Below, one piece after another: positions 34,783-43,181 of a stretch of DNA of 64,000 nucleotides. The notes under the pieces were generated by a model that was given only the letters and a program-made list of their open reading frames with translations, was not told the origin of the DNA and made no database searches. Position 1 is the first letter of the stretch. Each line of letters begins with the position of its first letter. Source of the DNA: Moorena sp. SIOASIH (GTDB lineage: Bacteria; Cyanobacteriota; Cyanobacteriia; Cyanobacteriales; Coleofasciculaceae). The DNA lies in NCBI RefSeq assembly GCF_010671925.1, contig NZ_JAAHIH010000005.1, positions 496,001-560,000 of the forward strand, given 5' to 3'. The translations under genes were made by a program, and so were the position numbers.

Positions 34783-34814
34783 AAAATTATCCAGTGAAAC
34801 TGGATAATTTTTTT
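34783..34814 (+). terminator. covarying hairpin with T-tail (copy 1)
   Basis: The stem AAAATTATCCAG/CTGGATAATTTT with loop TGAAA is followed by T's on the plus strand, the form of an intrinsic terminator. In the sister copy (37712-37743) one base pair is changed on both sides (A-T to T-A), keeping the stem. It may end a small plus-strand RNA divergent to the propeller gene. Confidence 0.55.
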
Positions 34815-35136
34815 GAAGCCTTTTCTATATTTTTACTGGCTAACGATACCCTGATAAAATTTCACCCCTAACAGGGGATCTACTCAAAAAATTATTTCTG
34901 TTCCAGGCTTCATATTTTTTTTTGGCGTTTTGACTTAAAAAAAAACCTACCACTAGTATAAATGGCATAAAATTACGTAAATGTCACTATCAAATTAGGG
35001 ATTTTAAGGAAAATTTTATAAAAATTTATTAAATTTTTAATGAGTTGCTACTAAGCAAAAACTAATTATTATATAACATCAACTAAGCTAATCATTATGA
35101 ATGAGGAATTTTACCCTGCCTCAGGGCAGTTAGTGG

Positions 35137-35468
35137 GTAAGCTATCAGCTATCAGCGGTCAGCGATTAGCGCTACAGATGGTCCTACTTGAGGTGCTTTT
35201 GAATAAAAGAGGTAAGCAAAAGTTTAATCTTTTTTACGTCCCAGGGTCGAAGCCTGTGCCACAAAGCACCTCAAGTAGCGTGGCCATAGGCCAAGGACTT
35301 TTATCCAGACTTTAAATTCTCATTAATCTATCAATATTAAATTATCCCTTTTCCCATTGCCCATGGGCGCACGCTACGCGAACGGCGCACGGTACGCGGT
35401 TTATTTTAAGGATGATAGCTGACAGCACCTCAAGTAGCTTGGCCTACGGCCAACGGCTGAATGCTTAC
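35137..35468. mobile_element. GTAAGC-family MITE-like block (copy 3)
   Basis: Begins GTAAGCTATCAGC, ends GCTGAATGCTTAC, and contains GCTACAGATGGTCCTACTTGAG, GTCGAAGCCTGTGCCACAAAGC and CACCTCAAGTAGC in the core. The left end lacks the ATTC part of the terminal repeat and no target duplication is seen, so it may be a fused or rearranged copy. Confidence 0.5.
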
Positions 35469-35840
35469 AGTTTGATATCCTGGTGGTCGTACATATTAAT
35501 TAGTGACAATAATACTGGCGCTTTATATAAGCCAAACAAATATAGCTTTTGTATCTAGGTTGTAAAGCACGTCTTGCCGAAAAATGCTTGCATACAAGAG
35601 GCAAAAGCCAAAAGGGGCAAGAGCTCCGGAGTTTTATTGGACAAGAAAAAAAGATATCCTAGGTTTACATCTCAAATACAAACGCTATAATATACCAGTT
35701 TAATCCATCCCCGTCAAAATTTTTGGGTCAGCAATAAATTTTGGGGTCAGCCAAATGCCTTGGAGATCTGGTTTCTGACGATTAGATGCGAATGCCGCTG
35801 ACACTCGGAAATATTAGACTCAGATTGAAGTGAACAATCA

Positions 35841-35878
35841 ACCCACCCCTTGAGCGTAAGCAGAAGGGGTGGGTTTTT
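35841..35878. terminator. hairpin terminator downstream of propeller gene 2
   Basis: An 11-bp stem ACCCACCCCTT/AAGGGGTGGGT with T5 on the plus side, 42 bp past the stop of the minus-strand propeller gene. It is the ancestral arrangement, without the insertion seen in the first copy. Confidence 0.65.
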
Positions 35879-35919
35879 CTGAACTTTAATTACAACAGTA
35901 AAGCTAGCTGCTGACTATC

Positions 35920-37245
35920 CTAGACGTAGAAGGAGAAGTTGATATCCTCAACCCTATCGATCTCGACAATCTGACCCAGTGAGTTATTCTCGATCATCCA
36001 CATGCCATTCTGTCCAGTAACGGAATTACGGAAGAAGAAATCATCAGTACCATCGTTGTTAGCGTCATAGGCACCACGGAATTCCCAAGCACCGTTTGCT
36101 GGTCGGGAATCGATCAGCACTGCGTTTTGGAAAACAGTACCATCAAGCTTCCAGTAGGCAAACTGTTTGGTAGTCATATTTTCCCAGATAGCATCTGCGT
36201 TACCATCGCCATCCATGTCTCCAGCCGCAAGTAACTGCCAGTCATTGTCAGGTGATATGGTCAACCTGTCACCATTGGTATCCGTAATAAACGTAGCATT
36301 CTGAAACCCGGTTTCATCTATCTCCCAAACAGCAATTTCTCCAGTAGATGTGTTGTACCAGAAAATTTCTTCTGCACCACCACCGTTAACATCTCCTGTG
36401 CCACGGATTTCCCAGTTGAGGTCTGATCCCGGTTCACCTGCTGGTGCCTGAGTAGTTATTGCCTCCTGGAACTCGGAGCCTTCTATCTTCCAAATCGCAA
36501 CACCGCCGGTCACCGTATCACGCCACAGAGGACTCCTGTTACCATCGCCTAAATCCACAACACCACGGGCGTCAAATGGACTGTCGTCTGGTACCAATAC
36601 CTCCTCACCACTTTGATCTGTAATGAACGCTGCCGTCTCGAGGCTAGTGCCTTCCTCATTTAGAGTCCACACAGCAACTTGTCCACTCACAGGATTACGC
36701 CAGAACAGATCCAAACTGGGGATAATCTCTTCAACTGGGGTAATTTCAATGGCATCAAGTCGCCCTAGCTCGAAATTAGCATCATTATTAAGGCTATCTG
36801 CCACTACCGAGATTTCTATTTGATCCCCTGGAGCAAGGTCTACGCCCTTAAAAATGGCATTTGGATTATCCTCAGCACTTAGAGGGCGAGGGCCACGTGG
36901 ATTGCCACCGCTCAGAGGGACATAATTCCTTGGCTCAGCTGTAATCCCAGGTAAGTTTAGATTATAAACATATGTACCAACTACATTGTCGTTGACACTA
37001 AATGTCAGTGGAGATTCCCCATCCTCTTCGTCAAAGTAGGCAATACTAATATCGTACTTACCAGCCGGTCCATCATCTGCTGTCCATTGAAATCTAAGCA
37101 CACCAGGGTTTTCTTCAACCGGGTCATTAAAGCTTGAGAGCTGGACGGCTCGACCGCCTGAAGCAACGGTATCAATATTGTTTGCACTGGTTGTCTCGTA
37201 GTTTATTCGCGTTACGCGATCGCTTTCTGCTTCAATCAGAACCAT
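35920..37245 (-). CDS. CBM-like / FG-GAP beta-propeller protein, paralog 2
   Basis: Close paralog of the gene at 33125, with the same start context (ATG 37245, GGGAG 11 bases upstream), N-terminal beta-sandwich and five or more propeller blades (DLFWRNPVSGQVAVWTLNEE, PLWRDTVTGGVAIWKIEG, AAGDMDGDGNADAIWENMTT). Differences cluster in the N-terminal binding module (EENPGVLRFQWTADDGPAGK against VPGVLTFTWTAQDGPAGK) and in loop insertions around residue 130. The blades are nearly unchanged, which hints at divergence of ligand specificity. No signal peptide. Function unknown. Confidence 0.85.
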   Translation of the reverse strand: MVLIEAESDRVTRINYETTSANNIDTVASGGRAVQLSSFNDPVEENPGVLRFQWTADDGPAGKYDISIAYFDEEDGESPLTFSVNDNVVGTYVYNLNLPGITAEPRNYVPLSGGNPRGPRPLSAEDNPNAIFKGVDLAPGDQIEISVVADSLNNDANFELGRLDAIEITPVEEIIPSLDLFWRNPVSGQVAVWTLNEEGTSLETAAFITDQSGEEVLVPDDSPFDARGVVDLGDGNRSPLWRDTVTGGVAIWKIEGSEFQEAITTQAPAGEPGSDLNWEIRGTGDVNGGGAEEIFWYNTSTGEIAVWEIDETGFQNATFITDTNGDRLTISPDNDWQLLAAGDMDGDGNADAIWENMTTKQFAYWKLDGTVFQNAVLIDSRPANGAWEFRGAYDANNDGTDDFFFRNSVTGQNGMWMIENNSLGQIVEIDRVEDINFSFYV

Positions 37246-37385
37246 AAGATGGTTTTCTCCCAAAAGTTATCTGTGTTTACACTGGTGGGCTTTTCTTTTC
37301 AGTCCTGATGCACCAAAAAATTTCTAATTACTCCATCCCAACTAAGTCCCAACTCAGTAAGTCACGGGATGTGTAACTTACAAAA

Positions 37386-37524
37386 GCGATGCAGCTTCGG
37401 AACAGGGGAGGCAGTGCCGCCAAAGGGGGTCTCCCCCATGAGCAACTGCCGTGGTTTCCACGGGGCAAGGTGCGGACGCAGGTTCTGCACGCAGCCCCTC
37501 CCCACTCGCTATTGCATCAAGACA
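37386..37524. mobile_element. 139-bp GCGATGCAGC element, present only in the second duplicate
   Basis: Compared with the sister flank (34590s, CAAAA directly followed by CTGGCATT), 139 bp are inserted here, starting GCGATGCAGC and ending GCATCAAGACA. Shorter relatives lie at 38783-38837 and 63229-63283. The GC-rich core has palindromic parts (AGGGGGTCTCCCCCA). Confidence 0.7.
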
Positions 37525-37609
37525 CTGGCATTACTCAAAGTTCCTGGCATGAAATGGGATAAGAGTCTGTGAAATTTGTCTGTGAACTTTTGGGGAAAAT
37601 TTAATCATG

Positions 37610-37743
37610 CTTATCGATGTATCTAGGGGACAGTACCTTTCTAGATACATGTTTCTAGATACATGGATAAGGGTAAAACACCCCCTTTAATAGTTCAAAG
37701 ATGCCCTGCTCAAATTTATCCAGTGAAACTGGATAAATTTTTT
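37610..37743. promoter_or_regulatory. inverted repeat and covarying hairpin, second duplicate
   Basis: Counterpart of 34680-34814. GCTTATCGATGTAT/ATACATGGATAAG is followed by the hairpin AAATTTATCCAG/CTGGATAAATTT with T-tail (37712-37743). Conservation of both structures while surrounding bases drift suggests selection. Confidence 0.45.
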
Positions 37744-38068
37744 GAAGCCTTTTCTAGAGATTTGACTGGCTAACGATTCCCTGAGCAAATTCCACCCCTA
37801 ACAGATGACCTAGTCAAAAAAGCAGTTTGGTTCTAGGCTTCATATATTTTTTTTTGGCGTTTTGACTGAAAAAAAAATCCTACCATTAGTATAAATGGCA
37901 TAAATTTCAGTAAATGTCACTATCAAATTAGCGATTTTCATCAAAATTTCATAAAAATTTATAAAAAATTTACTGAGTTGGTACTGAGCAAAAACTAATT
38001 ATTATATAACATCAGTCAGCTAATAATTATGAATGAGGAATTTCACCGTGCCTCAGAGCAGTTAGTGG

Positions 38069-38782
38069 GTAAGCTATCAGCTATCAGCTAATGGGCTACG
38101 CCCACGCTACTTGAGGTGCTATTAGCTATCAGCTAATGGGCTAAGGGCAGGCTACTTGAGGTGCTTTTGAATAAAAGAGGCATTCGAATAATGCTGAGTT
38201 ACGGAAAGCTGAAAAGGTTAACATAAGGGTATTTAATATCAGTTTAAAAATTAACTAATTTACAATAAAAAATGTTAAAACCTAAATCTCCAAACCTAGC
38301 CAGCTAGGTCTTTATTGGACGAAATCTCCAAAAACCATCTGTGGAAATGAGCTAAATGAAACAATGATGAAAATTTTTATAGGAATAACAATCTGTTGCT
38401 CTTGAAATCTAGGCTATCCACTATTACCGAGACGTAAGCATTCAGCCGTCAGCTATCAGCGGTCAGCGATTAGCGCTACAGATGGTGCTACTTGAGGTGC
38501 TATCAGCTTGCATAGGTAAGTATTCGTTTAATCTGAGTTAAGTCCCAGCGTCGAAGCCTGTGCCACAAAGCTGACCGCTGACCGCTAAAGAAAGTCAGAG
38601 TTTAGAAGCCTGTGCCACAAAGCTGACCGCTGACCGCTAAGGGCTGAATGCTGACGGTAACTGCTAATGGGTAATAGGTAACTGGCCGGGGTTTGACCAA
38701 TTACCTATTACCTATTACCTATTACCTATTACCCGTGTTTCTTTCTGTAACTGGGTTTTAGGATTTCCCTTGAAACCTTAAA
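38069..38782. other. repeat-rich intergenic region
   Basis: Blocks of GCTATCAGCTAATGGGCTA, two GCTACTTGAGGTGCT units, and a GTAAGCATTCAGC end at 38434 paired loosely with GCTGAATGCTGAC at 38643 (a decayed fourth MITE copy). It also has a duplicated 23-bp stretch GCCTGTGCCACAAAGCTGACC and a TTACCTA heptamer array at 38697-38733. No gene is seen. Confidence 0.6.
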
Positions 38783-38837
38783 GCCATGCAGCGCGCTCAA
38801 AGGAGGCCACCCCACTCGCGCTTTGCATCAAGACAGG
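38783..38837. repeat. GCGATGCAGC-family repeat
   Basis: GCCATGCAGCGCGC...GCTTTGCATCAAGACAGGG, a shorter relative of the 139-bp element at 37386. The stretch CCCCACTCGCGCTTTGCAT recurs inverted at 62186. Confidence 0.65.
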
Positions 38838-38855
38838 GAAACGTTACCATCAAAA

Positions 38856-38909
38856 CCTGAGGTGCGCGCCTCCTAGGCTGAGTAAATCGCCCTTGGGTCG
38901 CACCTCAGG
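38856..38909. repeat. GGTGCG palindrome overlapping the pgm stop codon
   Basis: Perfect 11-bp arms CCTGAGGTGCG and CGCACCTCAGG. The right arm contains the TGA stop of the phosphoglucomutase gene (38905-38907, minus strand). The unit may double as a terminator. Confidence 0.7.
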
Positions 38910-40542
38910 TAATTACAGTGGGAACCTCCCGCTCTGTAAACTTCCGAATCTGGGCAATCTCATGGGCAAGGGAAATCAGTGGTTCCAATGCTTGTTGAGT
39001 ATCCACGTCATGCTTAGTGGAATCTGGCTCATAGCTCTCTAAATAGAGGCGTAGGGTTGCCCCTTTTGTGCCAGTACCAGATAGGCGGAATACAATCCGA
39101 GAGCCATCGGTAAAGCCAATCCGAATCCCCTGCTTCTGGCTGACGCTCCCATCTACTGGGTCAGTGTAACTAAAGTCATCACCATACTCTACCTGGTAAG
39201 AACCAAATTGCTGTCCTTTCAGGTCTGGGGCACTTGAACGCAGACGCTCCATCAATTCCTGAGCTCGTACCCCATCTACCTCTTCATAGTCATGGCGGGA
39301 ATAGAAATTACGACCATAGGTTTGCCAGTGGCTACGGACAATCTGCTCCACTGATTCACCCCGCACTGCCAGGATATTGAGCCAGAATAGCACTGCCCAA
39401 AGCCCATCTTTTTCCCGTACATGGTTAGAACCAGTGCCGAAACTTTCTTCACCGCACAAGGTGGCTTTACCTGCATCCAATAAATTGCCAAAAAACTTCC
39501 AACCTGTTGGGGTCTCATAGCAATCAATACCCAACTGAGCTGCCACTCGGTCTACAGCAGCACTGGTGGGCATGGAACGGGCTACCCCTGCTAAACCTTG
39601 ACTATAACCAGGTACCAGATGGGCATTGGCGGTTAACACAGCTATGCTATCACTGGGGGTAACGAAGAACGAGCTTCCCAGAATCATATTGCGATCGCCA
39701 TCTCCATCGGAAGCAGCCCCAAAATCCGGTGCATTATCACCATAGAGAATATCCACCAAGTCCTTAGCATAGACTAAATTGGGGTCAGGATGACCACCGC
39801 CAAAATCTTCTAACGGTATACCATTAAGTACTGTACTTTCTGGTGCCCCTAGGCGTTGTTCAAAAATAGCATGGGCATAGGGACCAGTTACCGCATGTAA
39901 TGAGTCCATACACATCCGGAATTTACCAGAGGTTAGTAGCTGGTGAATGCGGTCAAAGTCAAATAGGGACTCCATCAATTGAGTATAAGGCTCAACTGGG
40001 TCAATCACCTCAACGCTCAAGGTTCCCAGGGTAAATGCACCTGGTCGGTCTAGATTCACATCCGCAGCCTCCAGGATTTTGTAACTATCGATGACTTTAC
40101 TCCGAGCATAGATAGCTTCGGTCACCTTTTCCGGTGCTGGTCCACCATTACTGGTGTTATACTTGACACCGAAGTCACCCTTTGGACCCCCTGGGTTGTG
40201 GCTAGCGGAGAGGATAATGCCACCTAATGCCTTATGCTTGCGAATAACACAAGATGCTGCTGGGGTAGACAGAATACCACGACAACCGACTAACAACCGA
40301 CCTAACCCATTGGCGGCTGCCATTTTGAGAATGGTCTGAATTGCTTGCCGATTGTAGTAGCGACCATCACCCCCTACAACTAGGGTTTGACCTTCACAGC
40401 CTTCTAGGGAGTCAAAGATAGACTGGATAAAGTTTTCTAGGTAATGGGGCTCCTGAAAAACGGTGACCGACTTACGGAGTCCGGAAGTACCGGGCTTTTG
40501 GTCTGTAAAGGGCTTAGTAGAGACAGTGCGTATGTTCATCAC
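38905..40542 (-). CDS. pgm: alpha-D-glucose phosphate-specific phosphoglucomutase
   Basis: The 545-residue cytosolic enzyme interconverts glucose-1-P and glucose-6-P, linking the Calvin cycle and glycogen synthesis. The phosphoserine loop is IILSASHNPGG, the Mg site ASDGDGDRNMIL, the sugar-binding loop GEESFGTGSNHVREKDGLWA, and the phosphate-binding C-terminal RLSGTGTKGATLRLY. The length fits the eukaryotic/cyanobacterial PGM1 class. Either of two adjacent ATGs could be the start. Its last codons lie inside a palindromic repeat. Confidence 0.97.
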   Translation of the reverse strand: MMNIRTVSTKPFTDQKPGTSGLRKSVTVFQEPHYLENFIQSIFDSLEGCEGQTLVVGGDGRYYNRQAIQTILKMAAANGLGRLLVGCRGILSTPAASCVIRKHKALGGIILSASHNPGGPKGDFGVKYNTSNGGPAPEKVTEAIYARSKVIDSYKILEAADVNLDRPGAFTLGTLSVEVIDPVEPYTQLMESLFDFDRIHQLLTSGKFRMCMDSLHAVTGPYAHAIFEQRLGAPESTVLNGIPLEDFGGGHPDPNLVYAKDLVDILYGDNAPDFGAASDGDGDRNMILGSSFFVTPSDSIAVLTANAHLVPGYSQGLAGVARSMPTSAAVDRVAAQLGIDCYETPTGWKFFGNLLDAGKATLCGEESFGTGSNHVREKDGLWAVLFWLNILAVRGESVEQIVRSHWQTYGRNFYSRHDYEEVDGVRAQELMERLRSSAPDLKGQQFGSYQVEYGDDFSYTDPVDGSVSQKQGIRIGFTDGSRIVFRLSGTGTKGATLRLYLESYEPDSTKHDVDTQQALEPLISLAHEIAQIRKFTEREVPTVIT

Positions 40543-40677
40543 AAGCTAGCTACAGGTTGTACTGCTAATTCTTTATTGTTAACTGTTACCTGTTAATTGT
40601 TAATGAAAAATTCAAAAGTCTTTGACAAATGACCGATAACTTTAGTGAGCCCTGCTCTAGAAAAGCACGATGTTCCG

Positions 40678-40750
40678 TTCGCGCAGCGTCGGGCTTTGCC
40701 CGAAAGGAACCGCTTTGCGATTGACCGTAGGTCACGCTACGCGAACGCAC
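40678..40750. repeat. dispersed TTCGCG/ACGCGAACG palindromic repeats
   Basis: Several small palindromes in series (CGTCGGGCTTTGCCCGA, GTTCCGTTCG...CGAAAGGAACCG, GACCGTAGGTCACGCTACGCG), the same class as at 14856 and 49196. They fill the gap between lysS and pgm. Confidence 0.6.
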
Positions 40751-40945
40751 TATCAGTCCTTCTATATTCACATTTTTGTCTATTTGTCAATGCTTCACCT
40801 TAATCTATCTAAGCTACAAGCGATTAGCTTTGCACAAGGTTAGCTAATCGCTGATTAAGAACTAAATTTTAATCTGACCGCTCAACTTATAATCCAACAC
40901 CAAGTGACTAGCTGATAGCTGATAGCTGACGGCTGAATCCTGACA

Positions 40946-42664
40946 CTAAATTTCTCGGTCGAAGCCATATTTTTCGCGGATATGGGTATTAAAATACTGA
41001 CCAATAGAAGGATTATCTTTCAAACCCTTGTAGATCTCTTCTGGTACATCCCGATACTTGTAGATACTACCATTATTGAATTCAACCCGAAGAATTTTTT
41101 TGTCTAGGTCGTAGTCGAAGGATTTCATCACAGCGCTGGTACTTTTCAGCAATGGGAAGGCAATCACATCCCGAATACTAGCTGAATTAGTGAGTAGCAT
41201 CACTAAACGGTCAATACCAATACCTAAACCACCAGTGGGAGGCATACCGTACTCCAGGGCAGCGAGAAAGTCTTCATCAACATCTTGAGCTTCCAAATCT
41301 CCTGCTGCTTTCCTGGCTGCTTGAGCTTCTAGTCGTTGCCGTTGATCTATAGGATCAGTTAACTCAGAATAACTGTTTGCTGTTTCTCTTCCCACTATAA
41401 ACAATTCAAACCGTTCCACTAAACCTGATTTTGAGCGATGGGGTTTAGTAAGGGGAGAGATTTCCACAGGATAATCCAGAACGAAAGTCGGTTGGATTAA
41501 CGTTTCTTCTACCTTTTGCTCAAAGGCTTCATTGAGCAATTTGCCAATAGAATAGCAATCATTGGTAACCTCCACACCAGCATCTTTGGCTGCTGCTTTT
41601 GCCTGCTCAATATTGGTAAATTTATCAAAATCTAAACCAGTTTGGTCTTTGACTAACTCGTACATCGTTACTTTACGCCAAGGGGGAGTTAGATCAATTA
41701 CTTCACCTTGGTAGTTAATAGTTAGTGTACCTAACACTTCCTTAGCAGCATTACTGATAAGATTTTCCGTCAACACCATCATCTGATTATAATCGGCGTA
41801 AGCCTGATAGATTTCAATCATGGTGAATTCCGGATTGTGACGAGTCGAAATTCCTTCATTGCGGAAAACACGCCCCAACTCATACACCTTTTCAAAACCA
41901 CCAACAATTAGTCGCTTCAGATGCAACTCGGTAGCAATACGCAGATACAAGTCCATTTGTAAGGTGTTGTGGTAGGTGATAAAAGGACGCGCATCTGCAC
42001 CACCAGCCTCACTCTGAAGTACCGGAGTTTCAATTTCAATAAAATCCTGTTGGTTTAAATAGTGCCGAATAGAAGCAGTTATTTTGGCACGACGACGAAA
42101 GGTTTCCCGGACATCAGGATTAACAATTAGGTCAACATAACGTTGACGATAGCGCTTTTCTGTATCCGTCAAACCATGCCACTTATCTGGTAAAGGTAAC
42201 AGAGATTTGGTCAGGATATCATACTCCTTGACATAGATCGAGAGTTCCCCTTTCTCCGTGCGCTTGATGGTTCCTTTTGCCCCAATAATATCTCCAGTAT
42301 CAGTGAGTTTTTTGAGAATATTAAAAGCATTAGGAAGGTCTGCCATTTTAGCAGTGATTCTCTTTTTATCCAGGTAAAGCTGAATTGTACCAGTCTCATC
42401 CTGAATGTTGAAGAAAGCTAATTTACCAAAGACACGACGAGCTATAATCCGACCAGCAACAGCCACTTCGACATCTACTTCTTCGCCATTGCCTAGGTCA
42501 GCATAGTTTTGCTGCAATTCGGCAGCCTGAGCTGTAGATTCCCAATTATAGGCATAGGGGATTAATCCTTCTGCTTTGAGTTGTTCAACTTTTTCAAGCC
42601 GTGTGGTGCGAATTTCTTCTAGAGTTGAAGTGCTTTGTGGTTCTGGACGGGATTGGTCTGACAT
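40946..42664 (-). CDS. lysS: lysyl-tRNA synthetase (class II) with C-terminal KTSC domain
   Basis: The 572-residue enzyme charges tRNA-Lys. The anticodon-binding OB fold is at residues about 60-170. Class II motif 2 is FRNEGISTRHNPEFTMIEIY, and motif 3 is GMPPTGGLGIGIDRLVM. Standard LysRS ends shortly after ASIRDVIAFPL. Here about 65 residues follow (SFDYDLDKKILRVEFNNGSI, YKYRDVPEEIYKGLKDNPSI), matching the KTSC domain, a small domain known as an optional LysRS tail. Its role is unknown. Monocistronic, about 400 bp upstream of pgm. Confidence 0.97.
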   Translation of the reverse strand: MSDQSRPEPQSTSTLEEIRTTRLEKVEQLKAEGLIPYAYNWESTAQAAELQQNYADLGNGEEVDVEVAVAGRIIARRVFGKLAFFNIQDETGTIQLYLDKKRITAKMADLPNAFNILKKLTDTGDIIGAKGTIKRTEKGELSIYVKEYDILTKSLLPLPDKWHGLTDTEKRYRQRYVDLIVNPDVRETFRRRAKITASIRHYLNQQDFIEIETPVLQSEAGGADARPFITYHNTLQMDLYLRIATELHLKRLIVGGFEKVYELGRVFRNEGISTRHNPEFTMIEIYQAYADYNQMMVLTENLISNAAKEVLGTLTINYQGEVIDLTPPWRKVTMYELVKDQTGLDFDKFTNIEQAKAAAKDAGVEVTNDCYSIGKLLNEAFEQKVEETLIQPTFVLDYPVEISPLTKPHRSKSGLVERFELFIVGRETANSYSELTDPIDQRQRLEAQAARKAAGDLEAQDVDEDFLAALEYGMPPTGGLGIGIDRLVMLLTNSASIRDVIAFPLLKSTSAVMKSFDYDLDKKILRVEFNNGSIYKYRDVPEEIYKGLKDNPSIGQYFNTHIREKYGFDREI

Positions 42665-43181
42665 AATTTATAGCGACAATCTAGCTAGTGGACAAATAGT
42701 GGATAAACTGTAAGTTAGTGCTGCCTGGTGACCCCTTATTATATAGCAATTATAAGTTAAACGTTAACATCCTCGTTAACATAGCTAACGGGGAACAGAA
42801 GGGAAGTATAACTAGTTATCAATAAGTGATCAATAATCAGTTAGCACTGCTCTATAACTCTAATTATAGCTAATTTTTTAAACCTGATCAAATATAAATA
42901 TTTTTATAGATAATTTTAATAATTACTATTTTATGTTCATAATTAATCTGTCAGTTATCATAACAATTAATCCATTAATGCTTCCGATTACATGCTCTAA
43001 ATTTTTATGAATTGATTGGGGATATTATTGTTATAGATGATCTGCCATCAAGCTACATATCAATTTAGTTTTATGTCATAATAATTATGAGCATTGCTAT
43101 CACAATCACCAATTACCCATTTCCGATTCCCCCTTCCCGATTACCATGGTAAATAACTGACTTTAATGACAAGCTTGGGAA
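42665..43181. other. AT-rich divergent promoter region
   Basis: 517 bp between the divergent lysS and acid sugar kinase genes. Strongly AT-rich, without recognisable repeats or RNA. GGGAA before the kinase ATG is a weak Shine-Dalgarno. Confidence 0.5.

Larger units (their letters stand above)
34457..35919. other. region between propeller paralogs: duplicated flank plus repeats
   Basis: The first 700 bp (to about 35165) match the flank upstream of the second paralog and hold the conserved inverted repeat and hairpin listed separately. Beyond that is repeat-derived DNA with GCTATCA heptamers, GCACCTCAAGTAGC units and TACGCGAACG palindromes. From about 35790 the duplicated segment begins again with its terminator. 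No credible gene is present. Confidence 0.6.

Noticed and set aside
35097..35315. 72-codon frame beginning MNEEFYPASG
   Set aside because: Most of it is translated MITE sequence, and the sister copy at 38030 does not keep the frame.
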